DNA of 64,000 nucleotides from Corynebacterium yudongzhengii (GCF_003065405.1 NZ_CP026947.1:1798001-1862000); one strand, 5' to 3'. Shown: positions 1 through 8,939, counted from the first letter of the stretch. Made by a program: numbers and translations. The notes: generated by a model not told the origin, from the sequence alone.

Positions 1-1444
1 CGCGAGTGGTGTATCTGCCTTTCGATAAAACAAGCAGCATGACGATCTCAGGGACCGGCACGAGCCCGATGGTGCGACTGGCTCATGCAACCTCCTGAAC
101 AATGTCGCCGGCATCGATGTGGTGGGCAGCCATCATGGTCTTCGTCTGCTCCAGGCTCGTCAACGACATGTAGCGCTTCTGCTGGATCCTTCTCATCATG
201 CTGCTTTGCCAACACGGCACCAACCAGGCGGATCACCGCGTCGCGGTTGGGGAAGATCCCCACCACATCGGTGCGCCGGCAGATCTCCCGGTTCAGCCGC
301 TCGGTGGGGTTGTTCGACCACACCTTCGTCCACACCGTCCTCGGCGTGTTCGTAAACGCCAGCAGCTCGTCGAGCGCTTCTTCGAGGTGAGTGCGCGACA
401 TGAGGGAACTTCTGCTCACAGAAAGTCACTACGTCCCGGGCCTGATCCCATACAGCCTGGGCATCGGGTTGCTGGAAGATCGTGTGGAACATCGCCGACA
501 AGGTCGGCCATTGGCTTTTGGGCACCACTCCGGAGAGGTTCTTCGCGCAATGCGTGCGACACCGTTGCCAGGACGCGTTCGGCAGCACCTCGCCGATGGC
601 GTGCTGGATACCCAGGTGTGCGTCGCTGGTGACCAGGTACACCTCGTTTAAGCCGCGGGCCTTGAGATCGCGAAAGAAAGCCGGTCCACGAGGCCACAGA
701 CTCGGATGTGGCGACCTGCATGCCCAACAACTCCCGATACCCTTCGGCATGGACGCCGGTGGCCAGCAGCACGGAAGTCTTGACCACCCGTCCGCCTTCA
801 CGGACCTTCATCGTCAACGCGTCACAGGAAACATACAGGTAGGGGACGGTATCCAGGGGTCGGGTGCGGAAGTCCTCCACCATCTGATCAAGATCTTTGG
901 CCATCTCTTAAGACCTGAGACTTCGACAGGTTGTTGATCTCCAGGCTGGCGACCAGGTCGTTCATCCTGCGGGTGGAGATACCCTTGAGGTAGCAGGTGG
1001 CGATCACGGTGGTCAAGGCCCGTTCGGTGCGGGTGCGCCGTTTAAGCAGCCAGTCCGGGAAGAACGAGCCGGTTCTGAGTTTGGGCACGACGACGTCGAC
1101 GGTGCCGACTCTGGTGTCGAGGTCGCGGTGGCGGTAGCCGTTTCGGACGTTGGTGCGGTTGTCACTGACGGTGGCGTCCTCGGCGCCGCAGACTTAGTCG
1201 GCCTGGGTCGAAAAGGATCTGGTTGATAAACCTTGGAGCATCTCGCGCATTAGGTCCGGGGAGGCTTGGGCCAGTAGTTCGTCGAGGTAGGTAGTCGGGT
1301 CGATAGAATGGAAGCCAGCGGCCATCGTGGTGTCCCTTTCGAGGAAGTGTGGTTACGGATTCGAAAGGTACTGCGGTGGCCGCCCACATCTTCCATGGGG
1401 TCCTCACCGGCAGTTACAGATACACCACGCTAACGGACGCAACC
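1..1444 (-). mobile_element. IS256-family element, copy 1 (inactive)
   Basis: This is a nearly full-length IS256-family insertion sequence whose outer end is cut by the window start. The terminal motif GTGGTGTATCTG is seen at 6-17 and, inverted, at 1417-1428. The end extends to about 1444, because the same 16 bases (GCTAACGGACGCAACC) follow the motif in copy 3 and, inverted, in copy 2. The transposase it carries is broken. It lies back to back with copy 2, with only six bases between them. Confidence 0.85.
48..1325 (-). pseudogene. IS256-family transposase, frameshifted and with a nonsense codon
   Basis: The translation in successive frames follows the transposase of copy 2 almost end to end, including the conserved C-terminal block around [12 protein letters not shown] and [11 protein letters not shown]. 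It is split into at least four frames, with shifts near 890, 700-800 and 400. An in-frame TAA replaces the Ser codon of the Q-A-D-S-V-C-G-A stretch at about 1195. The start is inferred from the ATG at 1325, equivalent to the MAADPHH start of copy 2. It cannot make a functional mutator-type DDE transposase. The same TAA is present in the fragment at 52.5 kb, so the two dead copies share ancestry after inactivation. Confidence 0.88.
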
Positions 1445-1480
1445 GTAACTGGTTGCGTCCGTTAGCGTGGTGTATCTGTA
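1415..1480. repeat. 66-bp perfect inverted repeat at the junction of two IS256 ends
   Basis: Arms 1415-1444 and 1451-1480 are exact reverse complements of 30 bases, separated by six bases (GTAACT). Each arm is the terminal sequence of an IS256 element. The structure results from two copies lying in opposite orientation and could extrude as a cruciform. Confidence 0.9.
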
Positions 1481-2917
1481 GCCCGCGGTAAGTCTTGTGC
1501 CGGTGTGCATGAAGGCGACCATCGCGGGTACCTTTCGAATCAACTTCTACCTATCCTCGAAAGGAAGTACCCTGCGATGGCCGCTGACCCTCATCATATC
1601 GATCCGACCGCGTATCTCGAAGAGCTACTGACTCAAGCGTCCCCAGATTTGATGCGCCAAATGCTCTCGGACTTCATCAACCAAATCCTCTCGGCTCAGG
1701 CCGACAGCGTCTGCGGTGCTGACTACGCCACTGTTTCTCCGCAGCGCACCAACACCCGCAATGGCTACCGTCACCGCCAACTCGACACCCGTGTCGGCTC
1801 CATTGACGTCGCTATCCCAAAACTACGCACCGGGAGCTTCTTTCCTGATTGGCTTGTGGAACGACGCAGCAGAACCGAACGGGCCCTGACCACAGTGATC
1901 GCCACCTGCTACTTAAAGGGTGTCTCCACCCGCAGGATGAACGACCTGGTCGCAACACTGGGGATCACCAACCTGTCGAAGTCCCAGGTCTCTGACATGG
2001 CCAAAGAACTCGACATCATGGTCGAGGAGTTTCGAACCCGCCCGCTTGATCAGGGCCCGTACTACTACCTGTCCTGTGATGCGGTGACCATGAAAGTTCG
2101 TGAAGGCGGACGGGTAGTCACGACCAGCGTGCTTATTGCCACCGGTGTCAATAACGACGGCTACCGGGAGCTTTTGGGCATGCAAGTAGCAACATCAGAG
2201 TCCGTGGAATCTTGGACCGGGTTCTTCCAGGACTTAAAAGCCCGCGGACTTGGTGAAGTCTACCTCGTCACTAGTGATGCCCACCTGGGTATCCAGGCCG
2301 CTGTCGGCCAAGTTCTTCCTACTGCCGGTTGGCAGCGGTGCCGAACGCATTTTGCCAAGAACCTTTCCTCGAAAGTTTCCAAGCGCGGGTGGACGACGTT
2401 GTCGGGGATGTTTCATTCCATTTTTCAGCAAGCCGACGCCAGGTCCACGTGGGACCAAGCCCGGGAAGTAGTAGAGTTCTGTCACCAGCGTTTCCCAGAA
2501 GTAGCCGGATACGTGGAAGAGTCGTTGGATGAGATCTTAGCGTTCACGAACACGCCGAAAGCTGTGTGGACGAAGGTGTGGTCGAATAACCCGACGGAAC
2601 GACTCAACCGGGAAATCCGCCGGCGTACTGACGTTGTCGGCATCTTCCCCAATCGGGCCGCGGTAGTACGACTCGTCGGGGCAGTGCTCGCCGAGCAGCA
2701 TGATGATTGGATTCAACAAAAGCGCTACATGTCACTGGCAAGCCTGGAACAAACCCGAAAGCTTATCGTCGCCAACACCGTCGACGCGAGCAACACCGTC
2801 ACGACCGAGGGAGCGGCCTAATGCACAGCAACCCAGCCCGCGCCGGTCCCCGACACCCCCTCCACTAGATTCCAATGATTCAGGAAGGACAGATACACCA
2901 CTCCCGCGGACTTGACC
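1451..2917 (+). mobile_element. IS256-family element, copy 2 (intact)
   Basis: An apparently complete IS256-family element of about 1.47 kb. Its left end at 1451 and right end at 2917 are imperfect inverted repeats sharing GTCCG and GTGGTGTATCTGT. It holds one full-length transposase gene. No flanking direct repeat is visible because the left flank is copy 1. Its right end sits 20 bp from the nagB stop codon. Confidence 0.85.
1577..2821 (+). CDS. IS256-family (mutator type) transposase
   Basis: DDE transposase of 414 residues, which is normal for the family. It catalyses transposition of copy 2. The family signature is present: a Y-R-N-G-Y-R-H type N-terminal block, SCDAVTMKVREG with the first catalytic Asp, the Asp in VTSDAHLGI, WQRCRTHFAKN, and a C-terminal [16 protein letters not shown] block carrying the conserved Glu. 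The start at ATG 1577 (MAADPHH) follows GGAAGTACCCTGCG and matches the start of the broken copies; a longer reading frame from 1505 is unlikely to be used. It is intact, so it may act in trans on the other copies. Confidence 0.9.
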   Translation: MAADPHHIDPTAYLEELLTQASPDLMRQMLSDFINQILSAQADSVCGADYATVSPQRTNTRNGYRHRQLDTRVGSIDVAIPKLRTGSFFPDWLVERRSRTERALTTVIATCYLKGVSTRRMNDLVATLGITNLSKSQVSDMAKELDIMVEEFRTRPLDQGPYYYLSCDAVTMKVREGGRVVTTSVLIATGVNNDGYRELLGMQVATSESVESWTGFFQDLKARGLGEVYLVTSDAHLGIQAAVGQVLPTAGWQRCRTHFAKNLSSKVSKRGWTTLSGMFHSIFQQADARSTWDQAREVVEFCHQRFPEVAGYVEESLDEILAFTNTPKAVWTKVWSNNPTERLNREIRRRTDVVGIFPNRAAVVRLVGAVLAEQHDDWIQQKRYMSLASLEQTRKLIVANTVDASNTVTTEGAA

Positions 2918-2937
2918 GCCCCGACCCCAAAACACAC

Positions 2938-3711
2938 TTACTGCTGCCACTCAGGCCGGTTCTCATCCACGAACCGGTAATACTCGACGTTCTTCAATCC
3001 CGAAGCGGCCGCTTCGTCCACCACGATGGTCGCCCGCCGATGCAACTGCACCAGAGAGGCCGGAACCGACGCACTGAGCGGACCTTCGAGCGCGGCGGCG
3101 ATCGCGTCGGCCTTGGCCTGACCCGTCGCCAGCAGCAAGAGATGCCCAGCGCGCCGGATCGTGCCGAGCCCTTGGGTGAGCACGTGCACTGGCACGTCGT
3201 CGGGCGAGTCGAAGAAGCGGGCGTTGTCGCGCACCGTGGCCGGATGCAGGGTCTTGAGCCGGGTCAGCGAGTCGAAGGAGCTTCCGGGCTCGTTGAACCC
3301 GATGTGCCCGTTGCCGCCGATGCCGAGCAGCTGGATGTCGATCCCGCCGGCGTCCTCGATCGCGGCTTCATAATCGCGGCAGGCCTGCTGCAGGTTATCG
3401 GCGGCGGCGTCGGGAACGTGCACGTTTGCGGGATCGATGTCGAGCTGGTCAGTAAGTTCTCGGTGGATGACCGCGTGGTAGCTCTCCGGGTGCGAGTAGT
3501 CGAGGCCGACGTATTCGTCGAGCGCAAACATGCGGCAGCCGGCGAAGCTGAGTTCGCCGGCCTGGTGGCGGCGGATGAGTTCGCGGTAGGTGGCCAGCGG
3601 GGTGGATCCGGTCGCCACGCCGATGGTGGCGTGTGCACGCGCGTAGCGGGCGAGGATGTCGGCCGCGGTGGTGGCTACGGCGGAGGCGTCGGTCCTGACG
3701 AGGATGTCCAT
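2938..3711 (-). CDS. nagB: Glucosamine-6-phosphate deaminase NagB
   Basis: NagB converts glucosamine-6-phosphate to fructose-6-phosphate and ammonia in the cytosol, the last step in using sialic acid and GlcNAc. The family motifs are clear: an ATGSTPL phosphate-binding loop near the N-terminus, FALDEYVGL with the catalytic Asp, GIGGNGHIGFNEPGS in the middle, and LATGQAKADAI. At 257 residues the length is normal. I place the start at ATG 3711 (MDILVRT) because residues upstream in the longer frame look non-coding. It diverges from nanA across a 145-bp intergenic region that carries a palindromic operator, so joint control with the nan genes is likely. An IS256 end lies 20 bp past the stop. Confidence 0.95.
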   Translation of the reverse strand: MDILVRTDASAVATTAADILARYARAHATIGVATGSTPLATYRELIRRHQAGELSFAGCRMFALDEYVGLDYSHPESYHAVIHRELTDQLDIDPANVHVPDAAADNLQQACRDYEAAIEDAGGIDIQLLGIGGNGHIGFNEPGSSFDSLTRLKTLHPATVRDNARFFDSPDDVPVHVLTQGLGTIRRAGHLLLLATGQAKADAIAAALEGPLSASVPASLVQLHRRATIVVDEAAASGLKNVEYYRFVDENRPEWQQ

Positions 3712-3791
3712 GAGAACTCTTTTCTGGTTCTGATGCCAAGGTGCTGGCGGGGGCAGCGGGCGGTGATGATGCTTTCGTACCGGCATGATAG

Positions 3792-3811
3792 GTCGTATGA
3801 TGTCTTACGAC
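3792..3811. promoter_or_regulatory. Palindromic operator between nagB and nanA
   Basis: GTCGTA and TACGAC form perfect 6-bp arms around an 8-bp centre. The internal string TGATGTCTTAC recurs inverted at 7312-7322, in front of the GntR-type regulator gene. I infer that this is the binding site of that regulator, controlling the divergent nagB and nanAKE units. Confidence 0.6.
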
Positions 3812-3856
3812 TATTTGTGTTCCCAACGGGCCTGAAAGCCTGAGAGGATGGCCGGC

Positions 3857-4813
3857 ATGTCCGCACCTATCAGCGGGGTGGTTCCTCCGCTCGTCACCCC
3901 TTTCACCGAAGACTTCCAGATCGATACCGACGCCCTACACCGCCAGGCCACCCGGCTTATCGACGCCGGCGTCCACGGCCTCTTCGTCCTGGGTTCCTCC
4001 GCCGAGGCCGCGTTTTTGACCCGGGAACAGCGCCAGGTCGTGGTGCACACCGTCGCTCAAGCGGTGCGCGATCGCCAAGCTGACCTGCCCGTGATCGCGG
4101 GCGTCATCGATATGACCACCCCGCGCGTTCTCCAGCACGTCGACGACGCCCTCACAAACGGCGCCACCGCGCTCGTGGCCACCGCGCCTTTCTACGTGCG
4201 CACCCATCCTAACGAGATCGCTCGCCACTTCCGCCTCCTGCACGAGGCCGCCCCACAGGTGCCGCTGATCGCCTACAACATCCCGGTCTCCGTCCACGTC
4301 ACGCTGGATATTCCGCTGCTGATCCAGCTGGCCCAAGAAGGCGTTCTCGCCGGCATCAAGGACTCCGGCGGGTCGGATTCCTACACCCGCTCGGTCATCC
4401 TGGCGCGCCGCCACGCTGGCCTGACCCCGGAGCAGTTCGCGATTTTCACCGGCTCGGAAACGACCGTCGATTTCGCCTACCTTGCCGGCGCGGATGGCGT
4501 GGTCCCGGGCTTGGGCAACGTCGATCCGCTCTCCTACGTCCAGCTGCATCACCTGCTGCACGAGGGCCGCTACCACGAGGCCGCACAGCTCCAGGAGCAC
4601 ATCATCGACCTCTTCGAGATCGTCGCCGTCGGTGACCCGGCGCGCATGGGTGGATCTTCCGCGGGTCTCGGCGCGTTCAAGGAGGCGCTGGCGCATCTGG
4701 GGATCTTCCCGTCGGCACGCATGGCCGCCCCGCACGAACCGCTCAACGACGCCGAGCGTGCCCGCATCCACGCGATCGTCGACGCCGCCGACATCCAGGA
4801 GCCGCGCTCATGA
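3857..4813 (+). CDS. nanA: N-acetylneuraminate lyase (DapA/NanA family)
   Basis: A class I aldolase of the dihydrodipicolinate synthase/N-acetylneuraminate lyase family. In this context it should split sialic acid into N-acetylmannosamine and pyruvate. Visible are the TIM-barrel start with PPLVTPF, the GSSAEAAF loop, the Tyr in LIAYNIPVS, and the Schiff-base Lys in GIKDSGGS. There are 318 residues from ATG 3857, chosen because GAGAGGA sits at good distance; ATG 3848 is an alternative. The stop overlaps the nanK start (ATGA), so the two are translationally coupled. Sequence alone cannot exclude another aldolase substrate, but nanK, nanE and nagB around it make the sialate role very likely. Confidence 0.88.
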   Translation: MSAPISGVVPPLVTPFTEDFQIDTDALHRQATRLIDAGVHGLFVLGSSAEAAFLTREQRQVVVHTVAQAVRDRQADLPVIAGVIDMTTPRVLQHVDDALTNGATALVATAPFYVRTHPNEIARHFRLLHEAAPQVPLIAYNIPVSVHVTLDIPLLIQLAQEGVLAGIKDSGGSDSYTRSVILARRHAGLTPEQFAIFTGSETTVDFAYLAGADGVVPGLGNVDPLSYVQLHHLLHEGRYHEAAQLQEHIIDLFEIVAVGDPARMGGSSAGLGAFKEALAHLGIFPSARMAAPHEPLNDAERARIHAIVDAADIQEPRS

Positions 4814-5788
4814 GCACGCGTGAGGTCACCCTCGGCATTGACGTCGGCGGCACCAAGATCGCCTATGGCCTTGTCGATCCCGCCTCGCCCCGCGAGGTGA
4901 TCGCCTGGGATCAGCTTCCCTCGCGCGGCGGTGACGGCAACGCCGCGCAGCAGGTCGCCCACAACTTGAAAGAAGCCTTAGAACGCGCGCACGCGCTCGC
5001 CAGCGACAACTCCGTCACCATCGCCCGGATCGGCGTGGGCTCCCCGGGGGGTGGTCGATCCCGCCAGCGGCACCATCGTCGATGCCAGCCCCACGATCCC
5101 CGGGTGGGCGGGCACCGACCTCGGCGCGCTCATGCGCGAGGTCGCCCCGGGTACACCCGTCGCGATCCACAACGATGTGCGCACCTGGGCCTACGGCGAG
5201 CACCACCTGATTTTTGGCGAGAAGCTTGCCGACGAGCGCGTCCTCTACGTCGCCCTCGGCACTGGCGCGGGCGGCGCCATCATCGACCAGGGCCAGCTTC
5301 TGCGCAGCCCGCGTCTGCGCGCCGGCGAGATCGCCGAGCTCATGGCCTGCGACTTCCGCGGGATCGCCGATCGCGCCGAGAACATCGCCAGCGGGGAGTC
5401 GCTGGCCCGCTACTACAACGAGCTGCACCTTAACCCGGAGCTCAGCGGCCCGATTGGCTGGCGGGAGCGTCGTGAAGGAGACGTCGATCTCGCCGAGGTG
5501 CTGCGCCGCAGCGAGGCGGGCGACGAGCTCGCCTCGGAGATCATCGCCGGCAACCTGCGCGGCTTCGGTGCCGCGCTGGCCGGTCTGGCCCACGCCGCCG
5601 ACATCGGCGCGATTGTTTTCGGCGGCGGGGTGACGGGGATCGGCCCCGTCGTCACGCGAGCCCTGCGTGCGGGCCTCGAGGAATGGCTGCATGCGACGAA
5701 GGCGCGCGTCGATTGCTACTTCACGAGCCTGCCGCACCCCGCCCCCATCCTGGCGGCGGCCCTGTACGCTGTCCACCACGCCGAGTAA
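4810..5788 (+). pseudogene. nanK: N-acetylmannosamine kinase NanK (ROK family), frameshifted
   Basis: ROK-family sugar kinase that would phosphorylate N-acetylmannosamine. The N-terminal ATP-binding LGIDVGGTKIAYGLV and the later GTGAGGAI and GGGVTGIG motifs are in different frames. The switch falls at the G run 5046-5051: with five G the protein reads GVGSPGVVDPASG without a break, but six are present. It may be a sequencing or assembly error, a phase-variable tract, or a true mutation. The usual ROK zinc motif (CxCGxxGCxE) is absent; the aligned stretch is FRGIADRAENIASG. The gene overlaps nanA by four bases and is followed by nanE after 11 bp. Confidence 0.85.
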
Positions 5789-5799
5789 GGACGACCACC

Positions 5800-6531
5800 A
5801 TGCCTTTCCGTTTTTCTTCCTCCTCGCCCGATGCCCAACGCGCGGAGCTCTTCGAGCTCACCCGCGGCAAGCTCATAGTCTCCGCGCAGGCGCCCACCGG
5901 CCATGCCATGCGCGATACCCAGACGCTGACGCATGTAGCCTTAGCCTGCGCCCAGGCCGGTAGCCCCGCGATTCGCTGCGGCGGTTATAGCGGGATCGCC
6001 GACATCTCGTCGATCGCCTCCGCCGTCGATGTGCCCGTGTTCGGCTTGACCAAAGAAGGCGACACCGGCGCCTACATCACCCCCACCGTGGATTCGGTAC
6101 GCCAGGTGGCGACGGCCGGCGCCGCCGTGGTCTGCGCCGATGCCACGGGCCGGCCGCGCCCGGACGGCTCGACGCTGGAAGATCTCGTCGCCGCCGCCCA
6201 CGACGAAGGCGCACTGCTCATGGCCGATTGCGCCACCCCGGAGGATGTGGCCCGCGCGCACACCGCCGGTGTCGATCTCATGTCCACCACCCTGGCCGGC
6301 TACACCGAAGCGCGCGCCGCGACGGAGGGACCTGATCTCGAGTGCATCCGCGAGGCCCGTCAGGCGATCGGAGAGTCAGCATTCCTCATCGGCGAAGGGC
6401 GGTTCCACTCCCCGGAGGCGGTCGCGGCGGGTTTCGACGCTGGTGCCGACGCCATCATCGCCGGCACCGCCATTACGGATCCGGGCTGGATTACGCGTCG
6501 TTTTCAGTCTGGTCAGCCTGCTCAGCCTTAA
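5800..6531 (+). CDS. nanE: N-acetylmannosamine-6-phosphate 2-epimerase NanE
   Basis: NanE turns ManNAc-6-phosphate into GlcNAc-6-phosphate, the step after NanK. The 243-residue TIM-barrel protein has family hallmarks: AIRCGGYSGIADI, GLTKEGDTGAYITPT, CADATGRPRPDG, STTLAGYTE, and the C-terminal phosphate-binding DAIIAGTAITDP. ATG 5800 follows AAGGACGACCACC, 11 bp after nanK, so it is the third gene of a nanA-nanK-nanE operon. Its last 41 bases overlap the end of the convergent gntR-type gene. A nagA deacetylase, needed before NagB, is not in the window. Confidence 0.93.
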   Translation: MPFRFSSSSPDAQRAELFELTRGKLIVSAQAPTGHAMRDTQTLTHVALACAQAGSPAIRCGGYSGIADISSIASAVDVPVFGLTKEGDTGAYITPTVDSVRQVATAGAAVVCADATGRPRPDGSTLEDLVAAAHDEGALLMADCATPEDVARAHTAGVDLMSTTLAGYTEARAATEGPDLECIREARQAIGESAFLIGEGRFHSPEAVAAGFDAGADAIIAGTAITDPGWITRRFQSGQPAQP

Positions 6532-7249
6532 CGAGCATACTCCTTAGCGGGAGGTAGTGCCGGCGCACGGCGTCACGGTAGGCGTTTTCGTCGCCGTCGG
6601 CGATGGCATCGAGGATGTCGGCGTGCGCGGCGACGGTGTCCTCGATGTCGTCGGCCGTGGCCACCGAGAGGTTGAGCTCGGGGATGACCTGCATATGCAC
6701 GTGCCATAAAGCGCCGATGAGCTCGGAGATCAAAGGGTTGCTCGTCAGCCCGACGAGCATGCGGTGGAATTCGCGATCCTCCGATAAGAAGCTCTCGCCG
6801 CGCTGGCTAACCTCGTACATGGCGTCCACCAGCTCCCTTAAGGGCGCGAGCGCCTCGGCGTCGCCGGCAGCACATAGCTCAGCGCCTAGGGACATATCGA
6901 GGGCTTCGCGGGTATCGACCACGTGCAATAGCCGCTCGTGGGACTGCGTGGCCTCGCTAATCGTGCGAAACACCAGCCCGTCGAGCATGGGCTGCAGCGA
7001 CATCTGGCCGATACGGGTGCCATAACCGTGGCGCACCTCCACGATGTCGAGGGTGCCCAGGATGCGGATCGCCTCGCGGATGGTGGAACGCGAAAAACCT
7101 AATTCATCGACGAGGGTGGCCTCCGTCGGCAGCGCATCGCCGGGGCCGAGCTGGTGGACGCGGATGTAGTCCTTAATCTCTTCGACGGCCTGTTCCGTTT
7201 GCGAGCCCTTCTTCCGGGTGCTCCTGCCCTGAATCACTGGCTTTGTCAT
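6491..7249 (-). CDS. GntR-family (FadR subfamily) transcriptional regulator, probably of the nan genes
   Basis: A 252-residue repressor with an N-terminal winged helix (about residues 18-85; the GDALPTEATLVDELGFSRS and RHGYGTRIG stretches are typical) and a helical FCD-type ligand domain (about 95-240). It lies convergent to nanE and divergent from the truncated symporter gene. The string shared between its own upstream region and the nagB-nanA gap suggests it controls both. The ligand may be a sialic acid intermediate; this is inferred from context only. Confidence 0.88.
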   Translation of the reverse strand: MTKPVIQGRSTRKKGSQTEQAVEEIKDYIRVHQLGPGDALPTEATLVDELGFSRSTIREAIRILGTLDIVEVRHGYGTRIGQMSLQPMLDGLVFRTISEATQSHERLLHVVDTREALDMSLGAELCAAGDAEALAPLRELVDAMYEVSQRGESFLSEDREFHRMLVGLTSNPLISELIGALWHVHMQVIPELNLSVATADDIEDTVAAHADILDAIADGDENAYRDAVRRHYLPLRSMLVKAEQADQTENDA

Positions 7250-7311
7250 GTGTCACTCCTTTTGGCTTAAGACTACCTTGAAAAGCTTATCCTGCGCCAC
7301 AATTGTCCAAT

Positions 7312-7330
7312 GTAAGACATCAGATGTAAT
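7312..7330. promoter_or_regulatory. Putative operator upstream of the GntR regulator and symporter
   Basis: GTAAGACATCA at 7312-7322 is the inverse of TGATGTCTTAC in the nagB-nanA operator, and ACATC-A-GATGT (7317-7327) is itself palindromic. Its place in the divergent promoter region fits autoregulation and control of the transporter gene. Confidence 0.5.
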
Positions 7331-7451
7331 ATCAGTGGCGAAAGGAGCGACACATACTATCAATTAACGTTCCTTACATCACTTCAGCGAATCTTAAAAA
7401 AGCCACGGCCATTCAGCATCATGGATTTGGCGTCTTAACTGGGTAGTTCTC

Positions 7452-7934
7452 GTGGTGTACCTACTCGCCATGCTGGGTGTCGGCATATACTTCGCCCGAC
7501 GCGCAGGCACTAGCCAGGACGACTACTTCAAAGCCGGCGGGCGCATCCCCGCGTGGGCGGCGGGCTTCAGCATCTACGCCACCGCCCTGTCCGCCATCAC
7601 CTACATGTCGACCCCGGAGAAGGCCTTCCTCACGGACTGGGCTTATGCGGCCGGTAACCTGGTGATCTTCGCCATCGTGCCCATCCTGACCGCCTACTAT
7701 GTCCCCTTCTTCCGCAAACTCAACGTGGCCACCGCGTATGAGTACCTCGAGGAACGCTTCGGCGTCGCCCTCCGCGTGGTCGGGTCCTTACTCTTCGTGC
7801 TCTATCACTTCGGGCGCATCGCCATCGTGGCCTACCTGCCCACCCTCGCGATCACCTCGGTGGTGGATATCAACCCAGTGCTCGTGGCCGCCTGCGTCGG
7901 CATCTTGTGCATCATCTACACCTTCCTCGGATGA
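7452..7934 (+). pseudogene. Sodium:solute symporter (probable sialic acid transporter), 3' end lost
   Basis: The first 160 residues or so of an SSS-family permease: LGVGIYFARR, the DDYFKAGGRIPAWAAGFSIYA block and TAYEYLEERFG are typical. Roughly two thirds of the protein (SSS permeases run to about 500 residues) is missing. The frame runs straight into a broken IS630 copy at about 7930. Position beside nanAKE suggests it imported N-acetylneuraminate. The start is unclear: GTG 7452 has no good ribosome site, and an ATG at 7421 (MDLAS) reaches a stop after five codons although one base shift would join it to the NWVVLVVYLL frame. Confidence 0.85.
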
Positions 7935-8519
7935 TTTTTCATTCACGCACAACACCACGGCCTTTTCCGGCGGGTTAAGATACAACCCCACGATATCGAC
8001 GAGCTTCTTGCTAAACTGCGGGTCATTGGACAGTTTAAAAGTATCCGTGCGCTGGGGTGTGATATCGAGGGCTTTCCAGATTTTCGCCACCGTTGACTTA
8101 CCCATCCCACAGGCCTTAGCCATGGTGCGCACGCTCCAGCGGGCATCACCATTCGGTGAGGTGGAGTTAAACACCATCTCCAGCATGGAGATGTAATCGT
8201 CATTGCTATAGGTGGGTTTACGGCCCCTGCCTGGGGCTATGTTCCCGAAACCGGCAAGGCCTTGCTTACTAAAGCGTTGATGCCACGCCCTGACGGTAAC
8301 CGCCGAGACTTCACGCCGACGCGCAATCTCCAGGTTGGCAATACCATCGCAAGTATCTAATAAGGCTTTGGCGCGCACCACATCCCGGTAGGGGCGTGAG
8401 GGGGATGACGCGATCTCTTCTAATCCCCGGCGTTGTTCATCAGTAACCTGCAACGCGGCAGCAGCATGAGAAATGTACTAAACATACCACACCACAAAGC
8501 TATTTATAGGACACTACAC
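7932..8519 (-). mobile_element. IS630-family element, truncated
   Basis: It matches, inverted, the first half of the complete IS630 element at 46.0-47.2 kb, including the outer end AGGACACTACAC at 8508-8519 followed by the TA target dinucleotide. The transposase fragment (up to 8453) covers about 177 residues with the helix-turn-helix region and stops after VVLCVNEKSS. The inner half is missing, and symporter sequence begins at that breakpoint. A deletion next to the IS is the simplest explanation. Confidence 0.88.
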
Positions 8520-8540
8520 TAGCAGGAGAGAGGTAACCTC

Positions 8541-8670
8541 ACCTCACGGGGCAGAAGAACTACTCAGTAAGGTTCAAACGGGACGCAGTGTCCTGTATGG
8601 ACACTGCGATATCCTCAAGAAGAAACTCGCCGAAGATCTCGGAATCAACCGCAACCCCTATTGCGGATTC
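8541..8670 (+). pseudogene. Remnant of an IS3-family orfA
   Basis: Two overlapping frames read YSVRFKRDAV and then LKKKLAEDLGINRN. Together these resemble the N-terminal helix-turn-helix of IS3-type OrfA proteins. The rest of the element is gone. It lies between the IS630 remnant and a membrane-protein fragment. Confidence 0.55.
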
Positions 8671-8939
8671 GGAGTATGAGCGGGCACGGTCTGGCGACAG
8701 AGGGGCCAGCTGGAGCGTCTTGACCACAGTGCGACACCAAGAAGAATCAGCGTGGTCAGGAAATAAACCCCACCGATGTAGTAGAACGTGGAAAGTGAAA
8801 TGAATCCAAACAGATGCAAAATGCCCGTTACTGCGATAAATAGCAGGGGAATTAGAGTCCTGGAAAATGGAAGGTTTTCTACTTGTTTCCACGACGCCTC
8901 CAGCCCAGCCGCCCGCCGATCCTGACACGAGTTGAACGC
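8658..8939 (-). pseudogene. Fragment of an unidentified membrane protein
   Basis: An open minus-strand frame with no evident start codon. It shows two strongly hydrophobic stretches (around LIPLLFIAVTGILHLFGF and VYFLTTLILLGVALW), preceded by a polar segment with QDRRAAGLEASW. It appears truncated at both ends and runs into the IS3 remnant at its 3' side. I do not recognise the family. It could equally be the tail of a transporter or of a small DoxX-like protein. Confidence 0.4.

Noticed and set aside
1..2917. The two IS256 copies as a composite transposon
   Set aside because: They are adjacent with only six bases between them, so they enclose no cargo; the third copy at 52 kb is a fragment lacking one end.
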